A DNA stretch of 64,000 bases from Diphasiastrum complanatum. Lineage: Eukaryota > Streptophyta > Lycopodiopsida > Lycopodiales > Lycopodiaceae. The notes under the pieces are model-generated. The model did no database searches and had not been told where the DNA came from. It saw nothing but the letters and a program-made list of their open reading frames with translations. Location: NCBI GenBank assembly GCA_029204225.1, contig CM055097.1:72512758-72576757 (forward strand). The letters are read 5' to 3'. The position numbers and the translations under genes are program-made. Positions 42,691 to 54,325 of this stretch are shown here, piece by piece. How positions within the stretch are numbered: position 1 is the stretch's first letter; each line of letters begins with the position of its first letter.

Positions 42691-43081
42691 AAATCTTATG
42701 CCCCAAGCAGGACAAGACCTTAGCAAAAAAGTCACACTCTCTTTCGCAAAGAGATTTTTTTGCAAATAAAAGCATTTACTTCTGCTCATTCAATACTTAC
42801 TATTTGCAAGCTCAATTCAAGCCTCTAACCATTCCACAAATCTTTTTTCAAAAAGATTAAAAACCAAAAGCCCACTTTAAAACTTCTCTAACATAATAAA
42901 AATCAGCCCCTAAACAATTATATAAGCATCATTATTCTTTATCAAGAGAACTAGATTCATTGGGTACTTCAACTACAAGCTTCCTATTACTAGAAAAGCC
43001 AATAATCTTTCCCAAATTTTTTTTAGTTTGTGATCTTTATAAAACTTGAAGAAGGCTAGAAAGGTTACCATCCTTTGTCTA
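42691..43081 (-). mobile_element. Leader and gag-side remnant of the chromovirus-type element
   Basis: Between the RT remnant and primer site only about 390 bases remain, mostly AT-rich. Gag and protease have been deleted. Confidence 0.6.
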
Positions 43082-43093
43082 GCTCTGATACCA
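43082..43093 (-). other. Primer binding site, initiator-Met type
   Basis: GCTCTGATACCA, complement of TGGTATCAGAGC, one base away from the 5' LTR end at 43095. Confidence 0.9.
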
Positions 43094-43094
43094 C

Positions 43095-45097
43095 TTTTAC
43101 AAATGAAGTCAATAAGTCCTCCTAATCCAAAGGTAGTGCCTCCAAAGGTCCTCCAAATAAGTGCAAGCTCCAAAATGCTCCCCAATTTTAAGCTAGGATG
43201 CCTCCACCTGCAAGTAAGGATCTTCAAGCCTCCATGGAGCTCTCCTCCACTTGTGTCCCTAATCTTAATCACAAAGGTAGATAACAAGTGGCCTCAAGTA
43301 TTCACCACCCAACCACAGTTAGCTAGCACATGCAATCCTGCAACTTGGGTAATCTAGCACCCCCTTGCTAACCAATAACAAATCACAAGCCTACCACCAC
43401 AAACCATATCATACTCAAGATCCAAACCCTACTTATATCCCATACCATAAGCAAGATCTAAACCCTGAGCATACTACACACAAGAAAACACACTATACAC
43501 TAGTAGCCACACTAGAGCATAAGCATATCAAACAAAAGAGATCTCTCCCCCTCCCAATGGGTTGTAGAAAAAATAGTAGTTATTCTTTCATAGAGAACAC
43601 GATGCAAGTTTGAATAAATCAAACTAATGTCAGTGTCTTCAATTGCAATTTTATCTGATCTATGTAGTAATAGAACAATATTAGTTCTGATTGAATATAC
43701 GTGCAAAAATTATATGCGGAAGTAAGAGACAACTTAAGACAATTTAGACAATAAGAAACTATTGATCAAAAAATAAATTTTTATAACTTTGAATTCGATT
43801 CATCAATATACATCTCTTGTTGTCTTATCTCGTTGTTGTGTCTCTGATTGAGTGAGTGAGTTACAACGAGTAGTGCACATATATTTATATTGCTATAGGT
43901 TAGGTCTTTTGGCTTTTTAATCCTGTAATAGTAGATATCTAACCGTTTACGATGGTTGATATTCAAATAAACGCTCTATTTTCATACTCGAATCAAATCT
44001 ATTCGCGAATAATTCATGACAATTCATCTCTTCATCTCAACTTCACGTTTTGCGAATTGTCCGTGACACTGCCTCTTCGCAAGATTTTCATCTTTCGTGA
44101 ATTGTTTGCGACAGATGACAATTCTTGAGCTTGAAGAAGAAATCTAGAATATTTTGCAAACCGTTCGAGATAGTTTCACGACAGGTGAGCTTGAAGAACA
44201 GTCCAGAAGATTTCGCAAATTGTTCGTGACAATTTCATGACATTTTGAATAAGAAACTAAATATTTTGCGACAAGATTCTGTTCGCGAATCTTTTGAGCT
44301 TCAACAAAAAAGCCACGAGCTTCTACAAGAAACTATTTTGCGAATCTTTTCGAGTTGGTCACGAATAGATATGTTTCGAGGTCGCGTTCATTTCTTTCTC
44401 ATCCTTTGTCAAGTAAACTGAGCGTTTTTTTAGTAGAACGAAGATCTATTTGATCTGTTGTTCTACATGGGTGCCCACCTCCCCTCATATAGATGGCAAA
44501 TGGGACCCTCGAATACACTATGGAGTTCCATGCACAATCAATGAAAAAGAGGCTAGTTAAAGAACCTTTATAGGGTTATGGAAGGTCCAGAGACTTCTTC
44601 CATAACCTATGACTCTTTGAATGCCTTTCTTGTGGGAGTTGAGAACTCAATGGACACCTTAGAAGTGTGCCCTCCTACTAGGTCCCATTGCCCAAGTTGT
44701 GCTTATATACTTTGTACCAAGACCAATAAAGTGATATGGTTCAAGGTTGAGGCCCAAGGTTTAAAAAAATAGTCAAAATACCCATGATAATGACTTTCTA
44801 ACACCTCACTAGGTTCCATACCTCCAACCAAGGCATAGACACCTCCTTGCCTTTTCCAAGGACACTAGTTCCTTAACCTAAAGGCACATACCCTTAATCC
44901 TAAGGGTACCCCTTATCCAAGGGTAACCTGATTCCATACCTCCGACCAAGGTATAGTCACATGCCTACCCTTATGCAAAGGCACCCAACCTTAGTCCTAT
45001 GGGTACCCTTATCCAAGGGTAACTTTCCATTTAGCCCCCAACACTAAATGGACATATAGGGATCACTGAAGTACTGCTCTCACATAGGTATGTAACA
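43095..45097 (-). repeat. 5' LTR of the chromovirus-type element, split by a solo LTR
   Basis: The pieces 43095-43557 and 44468-45097 together match 39547-40631 closely along their length. The intervening 905 bp and one 5-bp duplication are a later insertion. The tandem 110-bp units recur here at about 44815-45030. Confidence 0.9.
43563..44467 (-). repeat. Solo LTR, same family as 8607-9536; TSD TGGGT
   Basis: TGTAGAA...TTCTACA termini, 905 bp, flanked by exact TGGGT duplications (43558-43562 and 44468-44472). High similarity to 8607-9536 is visible over the whole length. The minus strand has TATAAATA (plus about 43879-43890). TTCGCGAA-like motifs crowd the half from about 44000 to 44370. 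Confidence 0.93.
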
Positions 45098-45742
45098 AGT
45101 CGGGGCCTTCATCAATCATAGTTAGCTATAGGTGCGTTAACCGATGGATTTGGTAGCCACTCTATCTGAATAAGTCTGTATCCATATAAGAAACATAAAA
45201 AACATCCATAATTGGCTGATCTATGCTTAGATCTGATCATTATCGGCCTCTCAGATTCAGATAATACCTCATTATTGCATCTATTAGCATCTATATAGTC
45301 AATGGTTGCTAACATGTGTCCCCAATTAATGATATCGATAGATTGTGCATAATGTCCTCAGATGGTTGGAGAAACATTGGTTTCTTCATATGTGGTAGAG
45401 GAACATTCATCTTCCTCCCGTACTGGTTTTGCTTTACCAATAGTGCAATCCACTGATATTCTTTGATCCATTTCCAAAAATGATGCATTGTTTCTTCCAA
45501 ATCTTGGATCACTTCAATAAAAAGTAAAAAATATTGGTTAATTCGGAGCATGAACAAGTGGATGAAAAAAAAGAGATTGGTTAATTGTACTAAAGTGTTG
45601 CACATATAAAAAAAAATGGAGAATCTAAATGAGAAGAAATGTGAGCTAGAAGCAAGAAAATAGTGAAAACGAAACAGTTGTAAAAGCAAAAGTGATGGAT
45701 ATTGCTAGTGAGAATTGATCGTAGTGTGTTAATGTAAGCAAG
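45098..45742 (-). mobile_element. 5' leader of the Athila/Tat-like element and first codons of its ORF
   Basis: The minus strand runs from the primer site to an ATG at 45112 that opens the split unknown ORF. Open frames at 45112-45315 and 45309-45689 lack known domains. No gag is seen. Confidence 0.6.
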
Positions 45743-45757
45743 TCATCAACGACGCCA
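45743..45757 (-). other. Primer binding site, tRNA-Asp-like (Athila/Tat type), degenerate
   Basis: The complement reads TGGCGTCGTTGATGA two bases from the LTR. Its first eleven bases match the tRNA-Asp-complementary TGGCGCCGTTG site of Athila/Tat elements with one change; the rest diverges. Confidence 0.6.
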
Positions 45758-45759
45758 AA

Positions 45760-46761
45760 TGTTGTCTTCTTCCCTTCTCAGTTAATCAATATTCATTCAA
45801 TGTTGAATGTTCCTCTTAATTACAATCACCTGCTTAGAATCTGCACTTTCCAATCAAGCTACCTATCACTTCTACACAAAAAACTGAGGGTTTTGCTATT
45901 CCTAACAGTTCTCGATTCATCAGTATTCCCATAGAACTTTGGAACATGGCAAGCATAATTCAACAACTTATTCTAAGCATTCAACATTATAACTCTGGCC
46001 TGTCATCATGACTAACTCAGATAAGATCTACTCATTTAACATGCATCATATGAATTCTCCATTCACAATTAACAGAGTCCTAATTTCATATCTAGAAACT
46101 CACACTTATACATCAGATAAAGTCTTTCTTTCACAATTCTCCTTGGTTAACAATAGAACATCACAAACACTCAATAGACAATTATATGCAACAAATGATG
46201 GTACACAAAACTGATAAGAAGTATTTTAGGGATTCTCATTCCAATGAAATTAGCTTTTTTAGAAACTCTATGCATCAATACGCATTCACACAGTAACTCT
46301 AGTCATTACTAGAATGGCCATCAATACATTCAATCGACTATCCTTCTATTGGATTGCCCGATCCGATCCACTGACTGAATCTCTAGCTCCCCGTCTTCTC
46401 CACACTGGTTACTCTCAACAGCTCATGAACTCTCTCTCAATCACCAACTTTATAAACTTTTGCTAACTTCGTGTGTTTCTCTTTTCTATCTTCTCTCTCT
46501 TTTAGCCTGCCATTTTGTTTCTTGGCTATCGCTTTCTACAACTGAATATTATTGTTTGGCTCTCCACTCTCAAGTCATGTCCAACTAACTCTCAAGCAAC
46601 TAACCAATTTGTCCTCAACTCATGGTCTTACACAACAAGATGCCATGGTTGGGTCTTTAACTTACAAGTCTAGTTACTTTACAAATTTCAAGAACTTGGG
46701 TCAACTGGTATCGTAAATATCCCTTCAGCTGATTGTGATAATGGTAGAGAATCTTCAAAAA
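45760..46761 (-). repeat. 5' LTR of the Athila/Tat-like element
   Basis: Starts TGTTGTC and ends TTCAAAAA (degraded from CCAACA) over 1002 bp. Direct copy of 36843-37974 except for the central block. Flank GCAAC at 46762-46766. Confidence 0.85.
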
Positions 46762-46766
46762 GCAAC

Positions 46767-47335
46767 AATCTCATCTTCTCTCTTGACTACACAAGTGTTA
46801 ACACCAAACTTGACATATAGGCCATTAACAACACTAATGAGATTCTTTGTTAGTTTTTCCACAACAAGAACATTTTTGAGGCACAATACTTTTTAAGATG
46901 CAACATTTAAGAGAATATTCCCTACTCCTTCAATTACACTCACCATCATTTGCAGTATAGATGGATTTTTTGATGCCTTCATAAGGCATGAGACTAGAGA
47001 AGGAATTTTTTGAACTATACATGTGAGAATGAGCCCCTCTATCAATATACCACAATCCACCATTCTTGAAAGGAGAAGAAGAGAAACTAGACACCATAAG
47101 TGAGCCCTGCCTATCACTCTGATTAGCATCATTCTCTCTCATTAGAATGTTAGCTTGCTTAAATTGATTCTTCTTCTTGAAGGCATTTGTCACATAATGT
47201 ATTTTCTTGCCACAAAAGAATCACTTGATCTTCTTATTGTTCCACTTGGATGTTGAAGCTTTAGAGGAATTGCCATCTTCTCCATCTTTGACTTTGTCTT
47301 TGTCATTGTCTTTCTTGAAGTGTTGTTGCACTCAT
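46767..47335 (-). pseudogene. Host copia element of nest 1: protease and gag end
   Basis: Continues the element broken at 36842. In minus order: HYVTNAFKKKNQF (zinc-knuckle end, first Cys region decayed), SFSSSPFKNGGLWYIDRGAHSHM (protease block, D-R-G in place of D-S-G), GVGNILL, then VNGLYVKFGV and REDEIVA. Joining to the piece at 36842 restores the usual IVASRTRFGG order. Gag is truncated at about 47335. Confidence 0.85.
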
Positions 47336-47980
47336 TGAATGAGCAATGAGCATTGACACTATTTCCCTGAAGGCAAAAGATACTTATGAATCAATCATCA
47401 GATTTTCATTGTTGTGGCACTGTTGAGAATCTTTTTTTGAGTTATCCTCAAAAAACTTGTATTTTATAGAACTTCTTAGTTTTTTGAAGACTTTTACTTA
47501 TAAAAAGGTATATATGCTTGTATAAAAAACCAACAAATATTTTATAATGCCAATTTTTTAGAAAACTTGTTGACTCCATTCCTATACTTTACCCATTTTT
47601 CCAAGCATTGTGTTGTGGGCATGCAAAATTGGATATCATTGGAATGATTAATCACACAACTCATGCTCTGCCAGTTTTTCGAGAACTAGTTATGCACTGT
47701 TATGCTCTTGGCTTACTATCGTCATATACTGGTTCAGAAATATTATCTTAGAATAAAGGATCGTGTTGGCATTTTACTTCATGTGTTTGAACAACATTAA
47801 ATCATGCAAAGCACTCCTTTCTAAATTACGGTTTCAGCTTTGTGAGTGACTTGTTTTATGGAAAATGACCTTAAATTAAGATCTAAAGTGGATTATCATT
47901 TGTCAAAGAGACATCTAACATCAGACACATTACTAGATTATAAAATCCTTAAGACTTTTGAGAAGTAGTTTGCAAGAAAG
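47336..47980. other. Unassigned stretch between the two nests
   Basis: AT-rich, without open frames of note or repeats matching elsewhere in the window. Confidence 0.5.
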
Positions 47981-48653
47981 TGTTGAATTTCACACATGTG
48001 GGAGTGCTCAAAAGTGTGATAATGATCTCCTAAGACTTGGTGATTGCACAAAGATCAAGTGTAGAACGATAATCAAGATCTATCAAGTGTAGAATGATAA
48101 TCAAGATCTATCTCTCAATTCTAAGACAAGAGCACAAGTTTTCATACATGAAATCAATCAAACAACATCCAAAATTCGGGTAGAGAGAGAGTGCAAAAAT
48201 AGCTAGAATGTGAAATCTCACTTTACTCCAAAAAACTCAAGTACATAATGAATCTATCAAGCCTTCTAATAGGAAGTCGAGGTAGGGGATGCTTAATTCT
48301 CATTGAACCTCTTTTCTCCTCCTCTAGATGTGATTGGTTGAGTGACTTATGCATAACTCCTCTAATTTGATTGGACCATTTTGCTAGAAATCTCACTTTT
48401 GATTGGTCACTAGATCTCATGCCACCACATGGTTATGAGTCACTCATCCAACCTACTTATGACACTTGTAATAAGCCCAACTAGCTTGAGCCACATCACA
48501 AATCACTTTGGCCTAATCATGGAAATACAAGTGTACTTCCTCGAGGTGCCTCCTAAGCCAAATATGGCCCTATCACTAACTTACACATAGATGGTAGCAA
48601 AAAACTTTGCAATACCCCTAGACTCAGCATAGATGACTTTTACATTTTTCACA
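47981..48653 (-). repeat. 3' LTR of the host copia element of nest 2
   Basis: The right end TTTTTCACA (48645-48653) is followed by CTCCTCAAAAATTATC, a purine tract on the coding strand. The left start TGTTGAATTTCACACATGTG is inferred from TG and the characteristic palindrome. About 673 bp. Confidence 0.6.
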
Positions 48654-50527
48654 CTCCTCAAAAATTATCTATTCTATTTGAGCATTGATCTTGGAATCAA
48701 GCCAATATTAGATCTAAGCTTGATGAAGGAGCTCTTGAGTAGTGGCTTGATGAGTAGATTGGCAATGCATGAAGATGGATCGATGTGCTCCAAGTTGATC
48801 TATCCTCCAATAAGCTTTTTCCTTACAAAGTGATGTGCAACTTCAATATGTTTGCTCCTTGCAAGAAAAATAGGATTGTTGGCAAGGGCTTGGGTCGATA
48901 TATTGTCACATTTGATCAAAGGTAGGTCTTCATGATGCACTTGAGCTCCAATAATAGTCTTTTGATCCAAAGTACCTCCTTTGTTGTTGTAGTAAGGGCC
49001 TTATACTCGGCCTCACATGAGAGAGAAATAATATCTTCCTTTTCAGAAAGCCAAGATATGAGATTTCCTCCAAAAAATATGGTGTAAGCACTTGTGGATT
49101 TTTTATCCACCATGTCAGTTGCAAAATCTGAGTCCAAGTAACCAATAAAGATAGATTTTTACTTTAGTAGAGTAATCCATAATCATGAGTTGAAGATATA
49201 TACCTCAAGACTCTGTTGGCTGATTTTCAATGGTAGATCTTGGGATCTTGCATGGATTGGCTTAGCTTGTGTACAGAATAGCTCAAATCGGGCCTAGTAA
49301 TGGTCAATCAAATCAAGGAGCCAATAAGGCTCCTAAAAAGAGTGATATCCTCGAAGAATCTTTCATCTCCCTTATTAGGATCTTTCACAACATGCTCCAT
49401 AGGTGTGCCTATGCTCTTTTGAATTCTCCATATGAATTTTATTCAACATTGATAGAGCATATCTAGATTGACTTATACTAAGCATAATGATTAGATCTAA
49501 GCTTGATGAAGGAGCTCTTGAGTAGTGGCTTGGTGAGTAGATTGGCAATGCATGAAGATGAATCGATGTGCTCCAAGTTGATCTCTCCTTCAATAAGCTT
49601 TTCCCTTACAAAGTGATGTGAAACTTCAATATGTTTGCTCCTTGCAAGTAAAATAGGATTGTTGGCAAGGGCTTGGGTCGAGATATTGTCACACTTGATC
49701 AAAGGTAGGTCTTCATGATGCACTTGAGCTCCAATAATAGTCTTTGATCCAAAGTACCTCCTTTGTTGTTGTAGTAAGGGCCTTATACTCGGCCTCACAT
49801 GATGAGAGAGAAATAGTATCTTGCTTTTTAGAAAGACAAGATATGAGATTTCCTCCAAAAAATATGGTGTAAGCACTTGTGAATTTTTTATCCACCATGT
49901 CAGTTGCAAAATTCGAGTCCAAGTAGCCAATAATAGATAGATCTTCACTTTTGTAGAGTAATCCATAGTCATGAGTTGAAGATATATACCTCAAGACTCT
50001 GTTGGCTAATTTCCAATGGTAGATCTTGGGATCTTGCATGGATTGGCTTAGCTTGTGTACACAATAGCTCAAATCGGGCCTAGTGATGGTCAACCAGATC
50101 AAGGAGCCAATAAGACTCCTAAAAAGAGTGATGTCCTCGAAGAATCTTTCATCTCCCTTATTAGGATCTTTCACAACATGCTCCATAGGTGTGCCTATGC
50201 TCTTACAATTCTCCATATGAATTTTTTTCAACATTGATAGAGCATATCTAGATTGACTTATAAAAGCATAATCATGATGAAGATCAATCTCTAGGCCTAA
50301 GATATAGTGGAGCTCTCCTAGATCTTGCATTTTGAACCCACCTCCTAGTGCACTTTTGGTTCCTTCTACTAATTTTATGCAACTTCCACATAGGATGATG
50401 TCATGTACATAAATGATTAGAATGAAAAGATCACTAACAAAAAACTCTAAGTACATGGAAAGATCAAAGTCACTTAGGATAAATCCAAGTGAGATGAGAA
50501 AGGAATTGAGTCTTGCATACCATGATC
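48654..50527 (-). pseudogene. Host copia element of nest 2: RT and RNase H with a 783-bp tandem duplication
   Basis: The 49713-50564 frame has SWYARLNSFLISLGF, IIYVHDIILCG (the catalytic YVDD is YVHD), LHYILGLEIDL and LTITRPDLSYCVHKLSQSMQ. RNase H follows with DSNFATDMVDKK, SSCEAEYKAL and KCDNISTQALANNPIL. The stretch 48711-49493 repeats 49494-50276 at about 95% identity, so RNase H and the RT end occur twice. The upstream RT half lies beyond the inserted element, at 56684. Confidence 0.9.
48711..50276 (-). repeat. Tandem duplication, 2 x about 783 bp, within copia RT-RNase H
   Basis: GATCTAAGCTTGATGAAGGA begins both copies (48711 and 49494), which then run in parallel with scattered substitutions and short indels. 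The units join at TATACTAAGCATAATGATTA. Confidence 0.92.
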
Positions 50528-51454
50528 TGATGGAAACTCCACGAAGTGTCAGACGCTCTGACAATGCTGATGGGAATTCCCAGGGATGAAGGTCGGATAG
50601 AGCCGAATTGGCAGGAGTAGCTACTACTACTGACTGCGGTCAATTCTCTTCCAAGCCCCAGATCGCTATTGCAGATATGTTGTAAAATTAAACTTGTACA
50701 CAGTAGATAATGTTGAATAAAACAACAACGGAAAGATATCTATTGCTAGCATGCATTCAAACATTACAGATCATACACATTACAGAACAGAGTATTGTGG
50801 AAATTGCTTCTATTATCAGAACTGAATATACAATGATTTTCTTGAGCGTTGTTTGTTTCCCAAATCAGCACGTTGGCGGAAGAGAGATGTTCTCTCTCAC
50901 GAATAATGCGACTAGCTACTGTTGATCGCTATATCAAACTCTTACAGTTCTATCTATTATATATCCTGACTGTATATCTGTGAAATTTTTTCTATGTAAT
51001 CAATCTAGAGAACTGATTAAATTAAAAGATCTAATGAAAAAAAATACATTAGACTTAATTAAAACTGATTCTAGTTTTTTGTCACTATCCTCCATTCATT
51101 TGCCGCCTTCTGTCCATTACACCCTGCCTTTACGCTACAGACCTTTGCATTTTTCCAAACGACACTTTTGCGATTTTAAAGGCAAGTGTCACTTTTTCAA
51201 AGATAGGTGTCACTTTTTTCTGAAAGGCAAAAAATGTGACAGTAGGCCCAAAACTTTTCTAAAGCATTTGGAGACAATGTTATTTAGAACTATATTTCGC
51301 ACAATCTGCATTTTTGAATTATTTTGTCGCACAGTTCGCATTTTTTGGTCCTGAAAAAAATTCATCCCTACGTCTAAAACACTTAGAAAATAACTTTGAC
51401 AACTTTTCTAATAAATGTGTTTCATTCTAGAATGAAACACTAGATCTTTCATCA
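50528..51454 (-). repeat. 3' LTR of the nest-2 inserted copia element
   Basis: TGATGGAA...TTTCATCA, 927 bp. One clear hairpin unit (GTCACTTTTTTCTGAAAGGC...ATGTGAC, about 51207-51240) is present. Confidence 0.85.
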
Positions 51455-52660
51455 GAGGAATGGCGGATGTGTTATCCATGAATAGTAGCAGCGGCTCATT
51501 GGAGTTCTGCTTGAGCCGTGTAAGCTCGTTCACCATCTTGGCTGCTACAGCATACTCTGCTTCGTAGGATGATTACGCAATTACGGTCTGTTTCTTGTTG
51601 ATCCATATCACAGCTGCACTGGCTGCTATTGTGCATCCTCCTGAGATGCTCTTGCAGTCATCTTTCAGGGATGCCCAACTTGCATCACTGTAGGATTTGA
51701 TCTGAAATTCCCATGTTGAGAGAAACACAGCCCATAATCCTTCATCTGTTGAAGGTATTGCAGAATCCTCTTGGCTATCTTCCAATGCGTAGGGCCTGGA
51801 TTGATATTAAATTGGCTCATTCTGAAAATTGCATAAGCAATGCCAAGGCATGTATTATCTACCAAGTACATGAGTGATTCGATTAACCTCCTGTAGGGCA
51901 CGTTCTGCATGGCTTCCTACTCTTCTGCATTCTGCAAATAGTCTTGCTTGATTAGAATTGTTCTAGCTACCATCGACATATTAGCTCGCTTGTAGTCTAT
52001 CATTTGAAAATCATCAATGATTTTCTAGATGTATCTTAATTGGTGAAGATACAGCTTCCCTTCATCAAGATCTCTATCAAACTACAATCCTAGGTAGCAT
52101 CTTGCTTCCCCTAGATCTGATATTTCAAAATACTATGAAATATCATGTTTTACTTGAGCAATCAGGTTGTCTCTTCTGGACAAAATCAAAGTGTCATCAA
52201 CGTAGACAGCAATGATTATGATTTTTCCATCTATGACCTTTGTGTAGACATTGTAGTCGGCCATCAATGGTTGAAATCCTAAGGATCTGAGGGTGTGATC
52301 CTTCTTCTTATACCACTGTCTGGTAGACTACGTAAGTTCGTATATGCTTCTAAGGCTTTGCATTCGGCAGGCGTAGTTGGCAAAGCATGAGTAGATGAAT
52401 CCTAGTGGTTGGTCCGTATAGACCTCCTCGTTTAACTCGCAATGTAGGAAGGCGGTCTTTTCATCCACTATGTGGATCTTGTGACTGCATGATGCTGCAT
52501 ATGCAAATAGCAGGCAAGATTGGAGAATAGGTCTCAGTATAGTCAACACCATACTTCTGAGAGAAACGTTTTGCTACCAATCTGGCCTTGTACTTTGATA
52601 CATTGCCATCAGGTCCATACTTGTATTTGAAATCCACTACACTTTATAGTCTTCCTATCT
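51455..52660 (-). pseudogene. Copia RT and RNase H, multiply frameshifted
   Basis: In minus order: [16 protein letters not shown] (52440), an intact YVDD in another frame (about 52195-52206), VPYRRLIESLMYLVDNTCLG (51900) and RMSQFNINPGPTHWKIAKRI. RNase H follows with KSYSDASWASLKDDCKSISG and INKKQTVIA. The Glu and last Asp blocks lie beyond a break (EAEYAVAAKMVNEL-like, 51490-51560). Stops and shifts are frequent. Confidence 0.85.
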
Positions 52661-52680
52661 GCTAATAATGGCTCCAGATT

Positions 52681-53413
52681 CTAGACATTGTTCTGCTCCA
52701 TGGAATTCATCTCGTCTTCCATTGCTTTAATGCACTTGTTCTTATCTAGACAACTGATAACTTTCTCATATGTTTGAGGTTCTCCGCCAAATCGACAAAA
52801 CTCTTCTGATACAGAAGCTGAGTTGTCAGGGACAAATCTGACTGGTGCTCTTCTTTCTCGCGTGGATTTTCTTGGAGACTTTGCAGTCAGATCGATGGTC
52901 TTGCCTATGTCAAGTCTCTTGCCTTTGCTGACTACTGAACTGTGGTGAGTAGCAGGTGTCTTGGGTATAGGTAGCATATCTTGCTGTTCATTATCTGAAC
53001 AATCTCTTAGTTCATCTAGAACTTAGACATCTTCCTCCAAATGCTCAGGGTCCGCTCCCTTCGTAGATGTTGGCAGGTCATAGTAGCCTCTGGTCAAGGT
53101 TTCGTAGCCGACTGGATCTCCGTCAGCCATTGTCTTTGACTCATCAAATCTGACATCTCTGACAGTCTTGATCTGTCTGCTGTCAGGCATGTAGATCTTG
53201 TAGTATGATGAATGAACATTATATCCTACAAGAAATCCCTGCTCCACCTTTTCATCCACTTCTTTCTTTTCTGATCTGGAATGTGGGCATATGCGATGCA
53301 TCCAAAAATATGCACATGTGTCAGACTTGGTTTGCTGCCCCACCAAACCTCGTGTGGCATGGTATGTGCAACGTTGGATCTACCTGTCTTGTTCTGTAGG
53401 TAGTTGGCTGTGG
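52681..53413 (-). pseudogene. Copia integrase C-terminus and linker
   Basis: 53023-53346 carries RICPHSRSEKKEVDEKVEQG, FLVGYNVHSSYYKIYMPDSR and VRDVRFDES, the standard end of copia integrase. 52681-52977 carries KSPRKSTRERRAPVRF and CIKAMEDEMNSMEQN, the linker leading to RT. Confidence 0.85.
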
Positions 53414-54325
53414 CTACTGCTTTGGCCCCATGGAACTTGCAGGTTCCATGAGAGTCCGATTTCTCCTCTCTGCCACGCCATTGTGTTGTGGTGTGTAGGC
53501 TGCAGTCTTCAAGTGGAATAAGCCTTTATTGGTATAGTATTCTACAAAGCGTTTGGAGATATATTCTCCTCCTTTGTCCGTTCTCAATTGTTTCACCTTC
53601 TTGTCAGTCCATTTTACAGCCCAATTTATGAACTCTGTGAATTTGTCCAGGGCCTCTGACTTGTTGTGGATAAAGTACACGGCTGCAAACTTGTTGAAGT
53701 CGTCGATGAATGTAATGTAGTACTTTGAACCTCTCAAGGAGACCACATCAAATGGTCCACAAATGTCAGAGTGTGCCAGTTCCAGGAATTCTTTCATTCT
53801 GAAAGAGTCCTTGGTGAATGGTATACGTGATATCTTGTCTTTGTTGCAGGCATTACAAGACTTCAAGCATGCTGCATCTTTGATATTGACTCTAGTGAAT
53901 GCTTTGCTCCTGCTAGCATTGTATAGAGTGACTGTATTCATGTGATATATTCTCCTGTGCCATACAATATCCATCAATTCATTGATTTGGTGAGCTTGTT
54001 CTGAAGGTACTCGAATCTTGAGGAGATACATGTTTCCCTTTTGCTTTCCTGTGGCGATGAGCTGAGTGGCTGTGGATTCAACCACTTCGTAGGTATCACC
54101 TTCAAAGGTGATTTTCAGTCCTGCATCTACCATCTTGGCAACAAATAGTAGGTCCTTCTGAAGAGTGGGCACGTATAGAGTATCATCGAGCCTTCTGTCT
54201 CTTCCTTTGGTGCTTAACCATAGCGCTCCAGTTCTGCTGACTTTGTGTCTGGAATTACCTCCCAAGAATATATATCTAGAAGATTCTGATTCTTGATAAT
54301 CAGTCATCATGTGTCTTGTTTTCAT
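53414..54325 (-). pseudogene. Copia pre-integrase finger and integrase core
   Basis: The 303-codon frame runs from a decayed protease end (RLDDTLYVPTLQKDLLFVAK) through MDIVWHRRIYHMN and CNACNKDKISRIPF (HHCC). The core follows with LELAHSDICGPFD (Asp), LRTDKGGEYIS (Asp) and TPQHNGVAERRNRTL (Glu), so all catalytic residues are retained. A frame break at the protease separates it from gag. Confidence 0.9.

Larger units (their letters stand above)
39547..45097 (-). mobile_element. Chromovirus-type gypsy element, internally deleted, with a solo LTR in its 5' LTR; TSD AGTCR
   Basis: Two LTRs (39547-40631 and 43095-45097; the second holds a 905-bp insertion) bracket a chromodomain, integrase, RNase H and part of RT. 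Flanks AGTCA (39542-39546) and AGTCG (45098-45102) agree at four of five bases. When the element and one flank are removed, an open frame of the surrounding element is rejoined, which supports both boundaries. Gag, protease and the RT catalytic region are deleted. Confidence 0.9.
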
